A DNA stretch of 64,000 nt from Chitinophaga pinensis (GTDB lineage: Bacteria; Pseudomonadota; Gammaproteobacteria; Burkholderiales; Burkholderiaceae_C). The stretch's first letter is position 1. The number at the start of each line of letters is the position of its first letter. Under the pieces are notes generated by a model that worked only from the letters and a program-made list of their open reading frames with translations, searched no databases and had not been told where the DNA came from. The stretch spans positions 53,512 through 117,511 of the forward strand of contig CALPRQ020000004.1 in the NCBI GenBank assembly GCA_943326015.2. Direction: 5' to 3'. Both the position numbers and the translations under genes were made by a program. Positions 1 through 10,038 of this stretch are shown one piece after another.

Positions 1-57
1 GGTTCCAAGTCCTTCTTTGTCTCGGCTCCCGAGGCCGGCCCGCACGCGCAACCCGCC

Positions 58-1140
58 GTGCGGGCCGGCACGGATGAGTCGCTGCGCCCGGCGGCCGGCT
101 CGGTGCGCTTCGAGCACATCGGCAAGACCTATCACTCGTCGGCCGGGCCGGTGACGGCACTGGCCGACATCGACCTCGAGATTCCGGCCGGCCGCATCTT
201 CGGCATCATCGGCCGCAGCGGGGCGGGCAAGTCCAGCCTGTTGCGCACCATCAACCGGCTCGAACAGCCCACCGCCGGTCGCGTGCTGGTGGACGGCGAG
301 GACATCAGCCGCCTCGACGAGAGCGGACTGGTCGCGCTGCGCCGCCGCATCGGCATGATCTTCCAGCATTTCAACCTGCTGTCGGCCAAGACCGTGTTCG
401 ACAACGTGGCGCTGCCGCTGCGCGTGGCGGGCGTGCGCGAGGCGCAGGTGCGCCAGCGCGTCAACGAACTGCTGGAGCTGGTCGGACTCAAGGGCAAGGA
501 AAACACCTACCCCGGTCGTCTGTCGGGCGGGCAGAAGCAGCGCGTGGGCATCGCGCGCGCGCTGGTGCACCACCCCGAGATCCTGCTGTGCGACGAGGCC
601 ACTTCGGCGCTCGACCCCGAAACCACGCAGTCGATCCTGGCGCTGCTGCGCGACATCAACCGCCAGCTCGGGCTGACGGTGGTGCTGATCACGCACGAGA
701 TGGGCGTGATCCGCGAGATCTGCGACCAGGTGCTGGTGCTGGAGCAGGGCCGGATCGCCGAAGCCGGTCCGGTCTGGGCGGTGTTCGGCAATCCCTGGCA
801 CGACGCCACGCGCGCGCTGCTGCGTCCGCTGGAGCACGACCTGCCGCAGGACCTGCTGCAGCGGCTCACGCTGCAGGCGCCCGCGAGCGGGTCGTACCAG
901 CGGGTACTGGAACTCGTTTTTACCGGCCAGGGCCGGATCGAGCCCGACCTTGACCGCATCGCCGGCACGCTCGGCAGCCGGGTGCGGCTGCTGCACGGCG
1001 GCGTCGATCGCATCCAGGGTCATACGCACGGCCGGCTGCTGATCGCCACCGCCGCCCAGGGGCCTGCCGCCGCCGAACTGGTCCAACAACAACTCTGCCA
1101 CCACGCCAAGGAGCTCGGATATGTCGCCGATCATGTATGA
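58..1140 (+). CDS. metN: D-methionine ABC transporter ATP-binding protein MetN
   Basis: Cytoplasmic ATPase of the methionine importer. Walker A GRSGAGKS lies at residues 52-59, the Q-loop glutamine near 103, the signature LSGGQ at 155-159 and Walker B ILLCDE at 175-180. The C-terminal part (about 270-355) matches in size and position the NIL regulatory domain typical of MetN. The GTG at 58 is the first start visible, but the frame is open back to base 1, and MetN proteins usually begin close to the [14 protein letters not shown] segment seen here at about residue 16, so the true start could be upstream of the window. It overlaps metI by 20 bp. No metQ binding-protein gene follows, so that gene must lie elsewhere or upstream. 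Confidence 0.93.
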   Translation: MRAGTDESLRPAAGSVRFEHIGKTYHSSAGPVTALADIDLEIPAGRIFGIIGRSGAGKSSLLRTINRLEQPTAGRVLVDGEDISRLDESGLVALRRRIGMIFQHFNLLSAKTVFDNVALPLRVAGVREAQVRQRVNELLELVGLKGKENTYPGRLSGGQKQRVGIARALVHHPEILLCDEATSALDPETTQSILALLRDINRQLGLTVVLITHEMGVIREICDQVLVLEQGRIAEAGPVWAVFGNPWHDATRALLRPLEHDLPQDLLQRLTLQAPASGSYQRVLELVFTGQGRIEPDLDRIAGTLGSRVRLLHGGVDRIQGHTHGRLLIATAAQGPAAAELVQQQLCHHAKELGYVADHV

Positions 1141-1774
1141 ACGCCTCTGGGAGGCCCTGCTCGACACGCTGCTCATGGTCGGCGCCTCGGGGCTGATCGC
1201 GCTGGTCGCGGGCATTCCGCTGGCCGTGTTGCTGGTGCTGACCTCGCCCGGCGGCGTGCTGGAAGCGCCGCGCTTCAACCGCATCGCGGGCAGCATCGTC
1301 AATGCCTTCCGCGCCACGCCCTTCATCGTGCTGCTGGTGGCGCTGATCCCGCTGACGCGCCTGATCACGGGCACGACGATCGGCATCTGGGCCGCCGTGG
1401 TGCCGCTGTCGATCAGCGCGACGCCGTTCTTCGCGCGCATCGCCGAGGTCAGCCTGCGCGAGGTCGAGCACGGACTGATCGAGGCCGCACAGGCCATGGG
1501 CTGCCGGCGCTGGCATATCGTGCGCCATGTGCTGCTGCCCGAGGCGCTGCCCGGCATCATCGGCGGTTTCACGATCACGCTGGTGTCGATGATCGGAGCC
1601 TCGGCCATGGCCGGTGCCGTGGGCGCTGGCGGGCTCGGCGACCTGGCGATCCGCTACGGCTACCAGCGCTTCGACACGACGGTGATGGTCGCCGTGATCG
1701 TGGTGCTGGTCGCGCTGGTCAGCCTGGTGCAGTTCGCGGGGGACTGGTGGGTCAGGCGGCTGCGGGGGCGTTGA
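1121..1774 (+). CDS. metI: D-methionine ABC transporter permease MetI
   Basis: Inner-membrane permease of the methionine importer, 217 residues, the usual size, with five or so hydrophobic segments. The EAA loop that docks the ATPase starts at about residue 121 ([12 protein letters not shown]). The start at 1121 overlaps metN; a second ATG at 1133 is also possible. The 3' part from base 1507 to just past the stop is repeated at 9771-10043, so this gene's tail may have been rebuilt by the recombination that brought in the neighbouring block. The protein itself looks complete. Confidence 0.93.
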   Translation: MSPIMYERLWEALLDTLLMVGASGLIALVAGIPLAVLLVLTSPGGVLEAPRFNRIAGSIVNAFRATPFIVLLVALIPLTRLITGTTIGIWAAVVPLSISATPFFARIAEVSLREVEHGLIEAAQAMGCRRWHIVRHVLLPEALPGIIGGFTITLVSMIGASAMAGAVGAGGLGDLAIRYGYQRFDTTVMVAVIVVLVALVSLVQFAGDWWVRRLRGR

Positions 1775-1779
1775 ACGGT
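1507..1779 (+). repeat. Left copy of a 273-bp direct repeat (metI 3' end)
   Basis: Bases 1507-1779 align without gaps to 9771-10043 with about ten mismatches (roughly 96% identity by hand count), most at third codon positions. Similarity stops sharply at both ends. The repeat runs from within metI to five bases after its stop codon. It brackets the sulfatase-to-GlnQ block and is read as the left edge of an inserted segment. Confidence 0.9.
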
Positions 1780-1791
1780 TTTGCCGCTGGA

Positions 1792-3315
1792 TCAGCCCGG
1801 TGACGTGGAACCCCAGCGGGGATAACGTGCCATCGCCTCGAGATCGTCGAGCTTGAGGTGGTTGCGCATGTAGCGCGCGCTGGCATCCTGGTGCGGCTGG
1901 AAGTCCCAGCTCGTGGTGCGGCCCTGGCGTCCTGCCGCATGAATCAGTTGCCTGCGTTGCTGGCTGTGCAGCACCTGCTGTTCCAGCGCTTCGAAAGACC
2001 AGCGCCGCGCTACCTCGGATCGTAGCGACTGCAGTCGCTCGTGTTGCGCTGGATCGTTCGCCAGGTTGATGAGCTCGTCCGGATCGTTCGCCAGGTCGAA
2101 AAGCTGATCCGGATCGACTGGCGAATGAATGAACTTGTATTGGCCGCGCCTGATCATCACGATAGGCGCCAGTGCCCCTTCGCCCAGGTACTCGCCCAGC
2201 GCCAGGTCATGCCCGTCCTTGCCCTGCAACTGGCCCAGCAGGCTGCTGCCCGACAGGGACGGGTCCTCGGCAGGTTGCGCGCCAGCGAGGTCGAGCAGCG
2301 TGGGCAGCAGGTCCACATGCGAGACCGATTGTGCGACCCGCCGGGCTGGGAAGTCGGCCGGGGAGTGGACGATCAGCGGCACCCGGCAAGCGCCCTCGAA
2401 GAAGTTCATTTTGTACCAGAGGCCGCGCTCTCCTAGCATCTCGCCGTGGTCGGACAGCACGATCACGACCGTGTCGTCGGCCTGGCCGGTCTGTTCAAGC
2501 GTCTCGAGCAGGATGCCGAACTGCTCATCGACATAGGCGATGGCGCCATGGTAGGCGCGCCGGGCCGCCTGCACCTGTTCGGCGCTGGGCTCGTTCCCGA
2601 TCATGTCGCACATGGCGCGAATGCGTGTGCTGTGCGGATCATCCTGGATCGCGGACGGCTCCACGCGCACAGCCGGAATCTCGACGCCTTCGAACAGGTC
2701 CCAGTATTGCCGTGGAATGGCAAACGGGTCGTGCGGGTGAGTGAGCGACACCAGCAGGCAGAACGGCCGTTCGTCGCGCTCGCGCACGAGGTCAAACAGC
2801 TTCTGCCGCGACAGCGCCACCACTTCATCATCGAAGTCGAGCTGGTTGGTGCGCACGCAGGGCCCGGCCTGGGTGACCGAGCTCATGTTGTGATACCAGT
2901 CTAGCCGCTCATGCGGACGGCGCCAATCGGGTGTCCAGCCGAAGTCCGCTGGATAGATGTCGGTCGTCAGTCGCTCCTCGAAGCCGTGCAGCTGGTCGGG
3001 GCCGCAGAAGTGCATCTTGCCCGACAGGATGGTGCGGTAGCCCGCCGCACGCAGGTAGTGCGCGAAAGTGGGGGTGTCGGCTGACAGCTCGCAGGCATTG
3101 TCGAACGCGCCGATGCCCGATGGCAAGCGTCCGGACATCAGGGAGTAGCGCGAGGGGGCGCACAGCGGGCTGTTGCAGTAGGCCGAATCGAACACCACGC
3201 CTTCGCGCGCGAGCCGGTCCAGGTTCGGTGTCAGGCCGACAGGCGAACCGTAGGCCGGCAGATAACGCGGGTTGAGCTGGTCCGCCATCAGGATCAGCAG
3301 GTTCTTGCGCGTCAT
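1792..3315 (-). CDS. betC: Choline-sulfatase (type I sulfatase)
   Basis: Hydrolyses choline-O-sulfate (or a related sulfate ester) to choline and sulfate. The sulfatase signature CAPSR is at residues 52-56, so Cys52 would become the catalytic formylglycine. An early metal-binding Asp (ADQ, residue 12) and a later SDHGEM segment supply metal ligands. The C-terminal tail with TTSWDFQPHQDAS and ARYMRNH resembles the extra C-terminal domain of choline-sulfatases. The ATG at 3315 (MTRKNLLILMADQ) fits the family better than the ATG at 3363. It is divergent from a taurine-type ABC importer, so substrate uptake and cleavage are probably co-induced. No betA, betB or betI lies nearby, which points to sulfur supply rather than osmoprotection. 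The exact ester substrate is inferred. Confidence 0.85.
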   Translation of the reverse strand: MTRKNLLILMADQLNPRYLPAYGSPVGLTPNLDRLAREGVVFDSAYCNSPLCAPSRYSLMSGRLPSGIGAFDNACELSADTPTFAHYLRAAGYRTILSGKMHFCGPDQLHGFEERLTTDIYPADFGWTPDWRRPHERLDWYHNMSSVTQAGPCVRTNQLDFDDEVVALSRQKLFDLVRERDERPFCLLVSLTHPHDPFAIPRQYWDLFEGVEIPAVRVEPSAIQDDPHSTRIRAMCDMIGNEPSAEQVQAARRAYHGAIAYVDEQFGILLETLEQTGQADDTVVIVLSDHGEMLGERGLWYKMNFFEGACRVPLIVHSPADFPARRVAQSVSHVDLLPTLLDLAGAQPAEDPSLSGSSLLGQLQGKDGHDLALGEYLGEGALAPIVMIRRGQYKFIHSPVDPDQLFDLANDPDELINLANDPAQHERLQSLRSEVARRWSFEALEQQVLHSQQRRQLIHAAGRQGRTTSWDFQPHQDASARYMRNHLKLDDLEAMARYPRWGSTSPG

Positions 3316-3412
3316 CGGCTGCGGATCGGCCAAATCCGGGTGGTGATTGAGGTCTTTGATCATGGGGGACCGAGCATAGATTGCCAGCCCTGATGCTGGA
3401 AATTTATTTTTC

Positions 3413-3419
3413 GAATATG
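3413..3419 (+). promoter_or_regulatory. GAATATG element between betC and tauA-like gene
   Basis: GAATATG followed by an A-run lies in the 150-198-bp divergent intergenic region. The same heptamer, or its complement CATATTC, recurs in several other intergenic regions of this window (6620, 22973, 34518, 38709), so it is proposed as part of a shared operator, perhaps for a CysB/SsuR-type LysR regulator. This is a pattern only; no binding data exist here. Confidence 0.35.
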
Positions 3420-3513
3420 AAAAATCAGATTTCTTCGTTTTCCAATGAAGATGGCTGCACTAGCATTGGACTCAAGACATGCTCCATATTGTTCTTGAAA
3501 TCAAGGAATCATC

Positions 3514-4524
3514 ATGAAATCGGTAAAGAAGCTTCTGGCAGCCACCATTGGCGCGATAGCAATCGTCTGCAGCGGCACGGGATTTGCGGCTGACAAGAAG
3601 GTGGTCGTGGCCTATCAGACCGATGCACTGCCGTTTCAGGTCGGTATTGCAAATGGTGATTACGCCAAATCGACCGGTTACGAAATTGATTTCCGAAAGT
3701 TCAATTCAGGCGCAGAAATCTTTGCGGCGATCGCCTCGGGTGACGTGCAGGTCGGCTACGTGGGTTCCAGTCCCTATGCGGCGGCGACTTCTCGCGGGCT
3801 GGATGTCAAGGCGTTTTACGTGACATCGATCTCGGGCACCGACGAGGCGCTGGTCGTGCGCAACGGGTCCGGCATCAATTCGCTGTCCGACCTGAAAGGC
3901 AAGAAGCTGGCCGCCGCTCCGGTCTCGACCGATCATTACCAGTTGCTGGCGCTGGTCAAGAGCCAGGGGCTGACCGAGAAGGACGTCCAAGTGCTGGCCA
4001 TCCCGCAACCCGAAATCGTGGCGGCGTACAACCGTGGCGATATCGATGGCGGTTTCGTCTGGGATCCGGCGCTGACCGAGCTCAAGAAGAATGGCAAGGT
4101 TCTCGTGACTTCCAAGGACGTGGCTGACAAGGGAGCGCCGACTTTCAGCGCCTGGGTCGCAACGGGCGGCTTTGCGAAGGAACACCCCAATTTCCTCAAG
4201 TCCTTCGCGGCCGTTACCGAGAAATACTCGCAATCCTTTGTCAACCACAAGGCAGACTGGGGGCCTGGTAGCGAAAACGCCAAGACCCTGGCCAAGTTCC
4301 TGGGCGGCACCCCGGACGCCCAGGCGGCTGCGCTGCTGAACCTGTCCCTGCTGCCCGTGAAAGTGCAGGCATCCGAGGCATGGCTCGGGGGTGGCGAGAA
4401 GTCCGGCATCGCCAGGATCCTCAAGAACACCGCGATCTTTCTGAAGGAGCAGAAGAAGATCTCGGATGTGCTGCCGAGCTATGCAAACTTCGTGACGCCG
4501 GCCTATCTGCCGGCGCAGAAATGA
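3514..4524 (+). CDS. Taurine/sulfonate-type ABC transporter substrate-binding protein (TauA-like)
   Basis: Periplasmic binding protein, 336 residues, with a Sec signal peptide (cleavage likely after GFA, residue 25). The [11 protein letters not shown] start of the mature chain and the motifs [12 protein letters not shown] and GGFVWDPAL are typical of the TauA branch of the SsuA/TauA family. It heads tauB-tauC-like genes and is divergent from choline-sulfatase, so choline-O-sulfate or a related zwitterionic sulfate ester is a likely ligand alongside taurine. Ligand assignment is inferred from context. Confidence 0.85.
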   Translation: MKSVKKLLAATIGAIAIVCSGTGFAADKKVVVAYQTDALPFQVGIANGDYAKSTGYEIDFRKFNSGAEIFAAIASGDVQVGYVGSSPYAAATSRGLDVKAFYVTSISGTDEALVVRNGSGINSLSDLKGKKLAAAPVSTDHYQLLALVKSQGLTEKDVQVLAIPQPEIVAAYNRGDIDGGFVWDPALTELKKNGKVLVTSKDVADKGAPTFSAWVATGGFAKEHPNFLKSFAAVTEKYSQSFVNHKADWGPGSENAKTLAKFLGGTPDAQAAALLNLSLLPVKVQASEAWLGGGEKSGIARILKNTAIFLKEQKKISDVLPSYANFVTPAYLPAQK

Positions 4525-4588
4525 TCCAGTACCGCGCGACAGGATGCGCTCCGTGTACGGTGAATTGAACTCTCGGACCGATAGCGCC

Positions 4589-5377
4589 ATGCTCAGCGTC
4601 GATCAGGCCAGCGTATTCTTTCCCGGCCGTGGTGGCCGGATCGTCCAGGCGCTGGACCGGGTGTCACTGGACATTCCAGCGGGCGCCTTCGTCGTCGCGC
4701 TGGGAACCTCGGGCTGCGGCAAATCCACTCTGCTCAATGCCCTGGCCGGTTTCCTGCCCTTGTCCGAGGGCCGCATCACGCTGGATGGCCGGGCGATAGC
4801 CGGGCCTGGCGCTGACCGCGGCGTGGTGTTCCAGAAGGACACGCTGCTGCCCTGGCAGTCCGTGCGGGACAACGTGGCCCTGGGACTCAAGTTCGCTGGC
4901 ATCGGGCGCTCCCAGCGCAGGGAGCGTGCCCTGGAGTTGCTCCAGCTGGTGGGGCTGGAGGATTTTGCCGACGCGATGCCTTACGAGCTGTCGGGTGGCA
5001 TGCGTCAGCGCGTGGGCATTGCGCGCGCGCTGGCGACCGATCCCCAGATCTTGCTGATGGACGAACCTTTTGGCGCACTGGACAGCATGACCCGCGAGCA
5101 GATGCAGGAGTTGCTGATTTCGGTCTGGTCACGCACCGGCAAGCGGATCTTCTTCATCACGCACTCGATCGACGAGGCCCTGATGCTGGGCACCCAGCTG
5201 ATCGTGATGTCGCCGCGCCCCGGGCGCATCGTGGCGCGATTCGAACTCGACTTCGTGCATGCCATCGCGCGCGACCACAACCCCCGTGCCGTCAAGGCGA
5301 CGCCCGAATTCGCTCGCTTGCGCGAGGAGATACGCGCCATCGTGCATCAGACCGAGCCACAGGAGGAAACCCCATGA
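4589..5377 (+). CDS. Taurine/sulfonate-type ABC transporter ATP-binding protein (TauB-like)
   Basis: ATPase partner of the TauA/TauC-like proteins, 262 residues. Walker [10 protein letters not shown] is at residues 39-47; the signature LSGGM and Walker B ILLMDEP follow, then the switch histidine in ITHSIDEA. The ATG at 4589 (MLSVDQAS) gives the normal family length; the upstream ATG at 4544 would add 15 residues of no family character. Its stop overlaps the start of the permease gene by ATGA, implying translational coupling. Confidence 0.88.
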   Translation: MLSVDQASVFFPGRGGRIVQALDRVSLDIPAGAFVVALGTSGCGKSTLLNALAGFLPLSEGRITLDGRAIAGPGADRGVVFQKDTLLPWQSVRDNVALGLKFAGIGRSQRRERALELLQLVGLEDFADAMPYELSGGMRQRVGIARALATDPQILLMDEPFGALDSMTREQMQELLISVWSRTGKRIFFITHSIDEALMLGTQLIVMSPRPGRIVARFELDFVHAIARDHNPRAVKATPEFARLREEIRAIVHQTEPQEETP

Positions 5378-6243
5378 CCGATCTTGCCACCACGCTTCCC
5401 GACTTGGGTGTTTTGTCACGTCCGCATGCGGTGACGCCATCGCCGCAACTCGTCAGGATGAGGCCATTCGGAATCGGAGAGGGCTCGACGGTCGTCATCA
5501 GCCTTGGCACCGGAGCGTTCCTGCTGTGGGTCTGGTGGCTGGTCGGTCGCAGCGGCGCGGTGCCGCATCTGTTCCTGCCGACCCCGGCCGAGGTGCTGGC
5601 AGCCGCCGTGACGATCTTCCAGGACGGCTATGCCAACGGGACGCTGTGGGAGCATCTGTCGGCCAGCCTGGCCCGGATTCTTTCCGCCTTGGCGATCGCC
5701 GCCTCGATTGGCATTCCTCTGGGACTGCTCATGGGCCTGAACCGCTGGGCCAAGGGAATCCTCGACGCCCCGATCGAGTTCTATTGGCCACTGCCGCCAT
5801 TGGCCTATCTGCCCTTGATGATCATCTGGCTCGGGATCGGCGAGGTATCCAAGATCGCGCTGCTGACGCTGGCCATGTTCGCGCCCATCCTGCTGTCGGC
5901 CCAGGCCGGTGTCCGGTCCTTGCCGATCGACAGGATCAATGCCGCGCTCTCGCTCGGGGCCAGGCGCCGGCATCTGTTCTTCGAGATCGTGCTGCCTTCG
6001 GCGCTGCCCGAGATCCTGACCGGGGTCCGGATTGCCTTGGGGGTCGGCTGGAGCACGCTGGTCGCAGCCGAACTGATCGCTTCGACCCGTGGCATCGGCT
6101 ACATGACCATGTCGGCCTCGCATTTCCTGGCGACCGATGTCGTCTTTGTCGGCATCGCCATCATCGCCGCCTGTGCATTCTGCTTCTCGTTCGCGATGCG
6201 GCTGCTCGAACGCGTGCTGGTGCCCTGGAAAGGCAAGCTCTGA
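5374..6243 (+). CDS. Taurine/sulfonate-type ABC transporter permease (TauC-like)
   Basis: Inner-membrane permease, 289 residues, about six hydrophobic segments, with an EAA-like loop ([20 protein letters not shown]) in the second half. It belongs to the SsuC/TauC group of BPD permeases. Translationally coupled to the ATPase gene (4-bp overlap) and followed after 10 bp by an SMR exporter gene, so all are probably one transcript with the TauA-like gene. Confidence 0.88.
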   Translation: MTDLATTLPDLGVLSRPHAVTPSPQLVRMRPFGIGEGSTVVISLGTGAFLLWVWWLVGRSGAVPHLFLPTPAEVLAAAVTIFQDGYANGTLWEHLSASLARILSALAIAASIGIPLGLLMGLNRWAKGILDAPIEFYWPLPPLAYLPLMIIWLGIGEVSKIALLTLAMFAPILLSAQAGVRSLPIDRINAALSLGARRRHLFFEIVLPSALPEILTGVRIALGVGWSTLVAAELIASTRGIGYMTMSASHFLATDVVFVGIAIIAACAFCFSFAMRLLERVLVPWKGKL

Positions 6244-6253
6244 GGGCGGCAGC

Positions 6254-6577
6254 GTGAACCATCTGTGGCTGGGTCTGGCCATCCTGTTCGAGGTGGCCGC
6301 CACGACCGCGTTGAAGGCCTCCGAAGGCATGCGGCACTGGCCGGCAAGCCTGCTGGCACTGACAGGCTACGGCTGTGCCTTCTATTGTCTGAGCCTGGCG
6401 CTGCGCACCATTCCCGTCGGCGTGGCTTACGCCATCTGGTCCGGTGTCGGCATCGTGCTGATATCCGCGATCGCTTATTTCAGATTCGGAGAATCTTTGT
6501 TGTCCTCTCAGTGGCTTGGCATGATGCTGATTTCGATTGGCGTTATTGTCTTGCAGCTGTCTGGTGCAAGAGATTAA
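6254..6577 (+). CDS. Small multidrug resistance (SMR) family transporter
   Basis: A 107-residue, four-helix inner-membrane protein of the EmrE/QacE/SugE family. The essential membrane-embedded glutamate is Glu13 (LFEVAATTALK), and the family segments TIPVGVAYAIWSGVG and a GE motif at the third helix are present. It starts at GTG 6254, ten bases after the permease stop; the ATG of the longer frame at 6137 lies inside the permease gene. SMR proteins exchange protons for quaternary ammonium or betaine-like cations. Next to choline-sulfatase and its importer it could export surplus choline or betaine after the sulfate is removed, which is inference. A biocide exporter is the alternative. Confidence 0.85.
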   Translation: MNHLWLGLAILFEVAATTALKASEGMRHWPASLLALTGYGCAFYCLSLALRTIPVGVAYAIWSGVGIVLISAIAYFRFGESLLSSQWLGMMLISIGVIVLQLSGARD

Positions 6578-6619
6578 TTTTCCTTGATTTGATCTGAATT
6601 TACTTGGAAAGCAAGTTTT

Positions 6620-6626
6620 CATATTC
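6620..6626 (+). promoter_or_regulatory. CATATTC element upstream of the polar amino acid ABC operon
   Basis: CATATTC sits in an AT-rich stretch (TTTTCATATTCATTAATATG) about 70 bp before the binding-protein gene at 6696 and after the SMR gene, a good place for a promoter of the second transport operon. It matches the heptamer found in other intergenic regions of the window. Pattern-based only. Confidence 0.33.
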
Positions 6627-6695
6627 ATTAATATGCTTTCGAGGCATGAATGAATTGTTGTAAATTCAAGATGTCTGATTTTATTAAGGTCAAAT

Positions 6696-7529
6696 ATGTC
6701 CGTTCCTTACAAGTTTCTGGTGGCCGCTGCCATCGCTTCCTCATTGCTCAGTCCGGCGGTCAAGGCCGATCAATTGACCGATATCAAGAAAAAGGGCGAG
6801 ATCACGGTTGGCGTGCTCGGCATCGACGAGCCCAACAGCTTTGTCGATCCCAAGACGCGCGAGTTCATCGGCTACGAGATTGATCTCGCCAGGGAAGTGG
6901 CCAGGAAGATCGGCGTCAAGCCGGTGTTCAAGCAGGTCGCGGTCGCTGCCCGCATTCCCGAACTGCAGCAGGGTCATGTGGACCTGCTCGCGGCTTCACT
7001 CACGCACAACAAGGAGCGTGAGTCCCAGGTCGATTTCGGTCTGACCCATCTGGTGACCGGCTCCAAGGTGCTGGTGCGCAAGAGCAGCGGCATCCAGAAC
7101 TTGTCCGAGCTGGCCGGCAAGAAGGCGCTGACGGTCAAGGGTGGCACCCAGGGGCCGAACCTGCTGCGTGCGGTGCCTAGCGCCGAGGTGGTGACTTTCG
7201 AGAGCACGCAGCAGGCCTTCCAGGCGCTGCAACAGGGCAAGGGCGTGGCCTATGTCAATGACGAGGTCAGCCTGCTGTCGGATGTCGCCAAGCTTGGCGC
7301 CTCCGCCAGGGACTACCAGATCCTGCCGCAGAACCTCAACGTCGAGCCGCTGGCCTTCGGCATCAGGAAGGGCGAGTCTGGGGTCAAGGCAGCGGTTGAC
7401 GAGACCCTGCGCGAGCTAGAGAAGTCGGGCGAGGCCGACAAGCTATTCCTCAAGTGGTACGGCCCAGGCACCCGCGTCGGTTTCCCGAAGCGCTACTTCA
7501 AGATCGATTCCGACAAGGTCGAGAACTGA
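6696..7529 (+). CDS. Polar amino acid ABC transporter substrate-binding protein (family 3)
   Basis: Periplasmic solute-binding protein, 277 residues, with a Sec signal peptide ending near VKA (residue 24). The sequence I-T-V-G-V..., then GYEIDLAREVARKIG and HVDLLAASLTHNKERE, is typical of family 3 binding proteins (glutamate, glutamine, cystine). It starts the four-gene importer 6696-9762. The ligand cannot be read from sequence; the setting suggests a sulfur-containing or quaternary amine compound. Confidence 0.85.
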   Translation: MSVPYKFLVAAAIASSLLSPAVKADQLTDIKKKGEITVGVLGIDEPNSFVDPKTREFIGYEIDLAREVARKIGVKPVFKQVAVAARIPELQQGHVDLLAASLTHNKERESQVDFGLTHLVTGSKVLVRKSSGIQNLSELAGKKALTVKGGTQGPNLLRAVPSAEVVTFESTQQAFQALQQGKGVAYVNDEVSLLSDVAKLGASARDYQILPQNLNVEPLAFGIRKGESGVKAAVDETLRELEKSGEADKLFLKWYGPGTRVGFPKRYFKIDSDKVEN

Positions 7530-7593
7530 TCACAGTTATCCAGCCCGGGGTCGCCGCTGACACGGCGGGCTCGGGCGCCTCATCCATGGCAAC

Positions 7594-8289
7594 ATGCCGC
7601 TGTTCGATTTCTCTCTGGTTCTGAGCGGGCGTTACCACGACATGCTGGTTTCGGGCCTGTGGCTCTCGCTGCAGTTGCTGGCGGCCAGTCTGTTCTTTGC
7701 ACTGCCGCTGGCGGTCGTGGTCGCCTTGCTGCGGCTGTCGACTCATACCATCCTGCGTAGCTTGGGTGCCAGCTATGTCGAGGCTGTGCGCAACGTGCCC
7801 TTACTTGCGCATATGCTGCTGTGGTATTTCGGCATCCCCGAGCTGCTGCCAGCTTCAGTCAGGGAGTGGCTTTACGGTTGGGGTTACGAAGCCATCGCTG
7901 CCGTCATCGCACTGAGCCTGTATACGGCGGCCTACATGGCCGAGGATGTCCGCAGTGGCATCCGGGCTGTCCATGCCGGCCAGTTTGAAGCGGCACGTGC
8001 ACTCGGGCTGGGGCATCTCGCCGCGATGCGCTTGGTCGTGTTGCCTCAGGCGATTCGTATCTCGCTGCCTCCGCTGATCTCCCAGACACTGGATCTGTGG
8101 AAAAACACCAGCATCGCGACGGTGATCGGCTCGGCCGAGCTGATGTATCAGGCCGCGCAGGTCGAAACCGCGACCTTCCGCAGCGCCGAAGTCTTTCTTT
8201 TCACCACTGCGAGCTATCTGGCCGTCGCTTTGCTGATCACGGGGCTGGCGGCAGGCTGCCAGCGGCGGCTGCCGGTGCGCTCGCATTGA
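7594..8289 (+). CDS. Polar amino acid ABC transporter permease (first of pair)
   Basis: Inner-membrane permease of the HisM/GltJ type, 231 residues. The ATPase-docking loop reads EAARALGLGHLAAMRLVVLP, as in the family. Located 64 bp after the binding-protein gene and closely followed by a second, related permease gene, so the channel is likely a heterodimer. Confidence 0.87.
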   Translation: MPLFDFSLVLSGRYHDMLVSGLWLSLQLLAASLFFALPLAVVVALLRLSTHTILRSLGASYVEAVRNVPLLAHMLLWYFGIPELLPASVREWLYGWGYEAIAAVIALSLYTAAYMAEDVRSGIRAVHAGQFEAARALGLGHLAAMRLVVLPQAIRISLPPLISQTLDLWKNTSIATVIGSAELMYQAAQVETATFRSAEVFLFTTASYLAVALLITGLAAGCQRRLPVRSH

Positions 8290-8326
8290 CGGCGTGAGCC
8301 GCAGCATCCGTCAAGCAAAACAGCAC

Positions 8327-9040
8327 ATGAGCTTCATCGAACTGATCGACACCTACTGGCTGTATTTCCTGGTGGGCCGTTACCCGGAAGGACCGTTGGG
8401 CGGGCTTGCACTGACCCTGCTGCTCGCGACCTGTGGCCTCTTGCTGGCCCTGCCGATTGGCTTGCTGCTTGGCCTCGCACGGGTGAGTGCCTGGCGTGCG
8501 TTGAGCGTGCCAGTCGCGGTCGTGATCTATCTGGTGCGCTCGACGCCGCTGCTGATGGTCGTGTTCTGGGCCTATTTCTTCCTGCCCTCGGTCACGGGCG
8601 TCAGAACCGACCAGTTTACGACCATGCTGATGGTGCTCGTGCTGTTCAATGGCGTCTACATGGCCGAGATCGTGCGCGCCGGTATCCAGGGGCTGCCGAG
8701 AGGGCAGGTCGAGGCCGCACGCTCGATTGGGCTGAGTCATCTCGGGGCCATGCGGTTCGTCGTGCTGCCGCAGGCGTTGCGCCACATGCTGCCATCGCTC
8801 GTCAACCAGAGCGTCTCGACGATCAAGGAGACCTCGCTTGGCTACATCATCGGGTTGACCGAACTCTCCCAGATCTCGACGCAGATCAACACGCTGGTCT
8901 TTGTCTTTCCGAGCCAGCTCTACGCGATCCTGGCCTTTACCTATTTTCTGCTTTGCTTCGGGCTGTCGTGTCTGGCCTACCGGCTCGAACGCCGGATCGG
9001 GTGCAACTCTTCAGTCCGTGGCGAGAAGGCAACCAGATGA
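8327..9040 (+). CDS. Polar amino acid ABC transporter permease (second of pair)
   Basis: Inner-membrane permease of the GltK/HisQ type, 237 residues from the ATG at 8327 ([15 protein letters not shown]); a GTG at 8294 would extend it by 11 residues with little family support. The docking loop is [20 protein letters not shown]. Its TGA overlaps the ATG of the ATPase gene, so the two are translationally coupled. Confidence 0.86.
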   Translation: MSFIELIDTYWLYFLVGRYPEGPLGGLALTLLLATCGLLLALPIGLLLGLARVSAWRALSVPVAVVIYLVRSTPLLMVVFWAYFFLPSVTGVRTDQFTTMLMVLVLFNGVYMAEIVRAGIQGLPRGQVEAARSIGLSHLGAMRFVVLPQALRHMLPSLVNQSVSTIKETSLGYIIGLTELSQISTQINTLVFVFPSQLYAILAFTYFLLCFGLSCLAYRLERRIGCNSSVRGEKATR

Positions 9041-9762
9041 TTGAATTCGATCAAGTCAACAAGTGGTTCGGCGGCTACCAGGCGCTGGCCGGGATATCCG
9101 AGAGGGTCGGTCGGGGCGAGGTTGTCGTCGTCTGCGGACCCTCGGGGTCGGGTAAGTCGACGCTGATCCGTACCGTCAACCGGCTCGAGCCCATCCACTC
9201 GGGGCGCATCCTGCTCGATGGCATCGATATCCACAGTCGCAGCGTGGACCTGGATCGACATCGTGCACGCATCGGCTTCGTGTTCCAGCAGTTCAATCTG
9301 TTCCCGCATCTGACCGCATTGCAGAATTGCACGCTCGCGCCGATGCGGCTGCGCGGTCTCAAGCGCGTGCAGGCCGAGGAGCGCGCCATGGTGCTGCTCG
9401 AGCGCGTCGGCCTGGCACACAAGGCGCATGCCTATCCATCCGAGCTATCGGGCGGACAGCAGCAGCGGGTGGCGATTGCGCGTGCGCTCGCGATGGAGCC
9501 ACCGCTGATGCTGTTTGACGAGCCGACCAGCGCGCTCGATCCCGAAATGGTCGGCGAGGTGTTACAGGTGATGCGCTCGCTGGCCCAGGACGGCATGACC
9601 ATGGTCTGCGTAACGCACGAGATGGGCTTTGCGCGCGAAGTCGCCGACCGTGTCTGGTTCATGGACGCGGGTAGCATTCTCGAACAGGCAAGGCCTGACG
9701 CATTTTTCAGCACGCCACAGCACCCGCGCGCACAGCAGTTCCTGGCGGACATCAAGCGTTGA
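9037..9762 (+). CDS. Polar amino acid ABC transporter ATP-binding protein (GlnQ-like)
   Basis: ATPase of the 6696-9762 importer, 241 residues. It shows Walker [10 protein letters not shown], signature LSGGQQQRV, Walker [15 protein letters not shown] and the H-loop in VTHEMGFA. The ATG at 9037 is preferred because it gives the standard GlnQ start ([12 protein letters not shown]) and a 4-bp overlap with the permease gene. The gene ends only eight bases before the duplicated metI fragment, marking the right edge of the inserted block. Confidence 0.9.
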   Translation: MIEFDQVNKWFGGYQALAGISERVGRGEVVVVCGPSGSGKSTLIRTVNRLEPIHSGRILLDGIDIHSRSVDLDRHRARIGFVFQQFNLFPHLTALQNCTLAPMRLRGLKRVQAEERAMVLLERVGLAHKAHAYPSELSGGQQQRVAIARALAMEPPLMLFDEPTSALDPEMVGEVLQVMRSLAQDGMTMVCVTHEMGFAREVADRVWFMDAGSILEQARPDAFFSTPQHPRAQQFLADIKR

Positions 9763-9770
9763 GTCGGTCT

Positions 9771-10038
9771 GCGCTGGCATAGCGTGCGCCATGTGCTGCT
9801 GCCCGAGGCGCTGCCCGGCATCATCGGCGGCTTCACGATCACGCTGGTGTCGATGATCGGTGCCTCGGCCATGGCCGGCGCCGTGGGGGCCGGCGGGCTC
9901 GGCGACCTGGCGATCCGCTACGGCTACCAGCGCTTCGACACGACGGTGATGGTCGCCGTGATCGTGGTGCTGGTCGGGCTGGTCAGCCTGGTGCAGTTCG
10001 CGGGGGACTGGTGGGTCAGGAGGTTGCGGGGGCGGTGA
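9771..10038 (+). pseudogene. Truncated duplicate of metI (C-terminal fragment)
   Basis: Encodes the last 88 or so codons of MetI in frame to the same stop, including [16 protein letters not shown] and [17 protein letters not shown]. It lacks the first 129 residues, with most of the transmembrane bundle and the EAA start, and has no obvious start region of its own (the first ATG would be at 9790). It is best read as a remnant left by recombination, not a working gene. Confidence 0.88.

Noticed and set aside
9784..10038. An independent small membrane protein
   Set aside because: It is a near-identical copy of the end of MetI without its start, so it was called a duplicated fragment.
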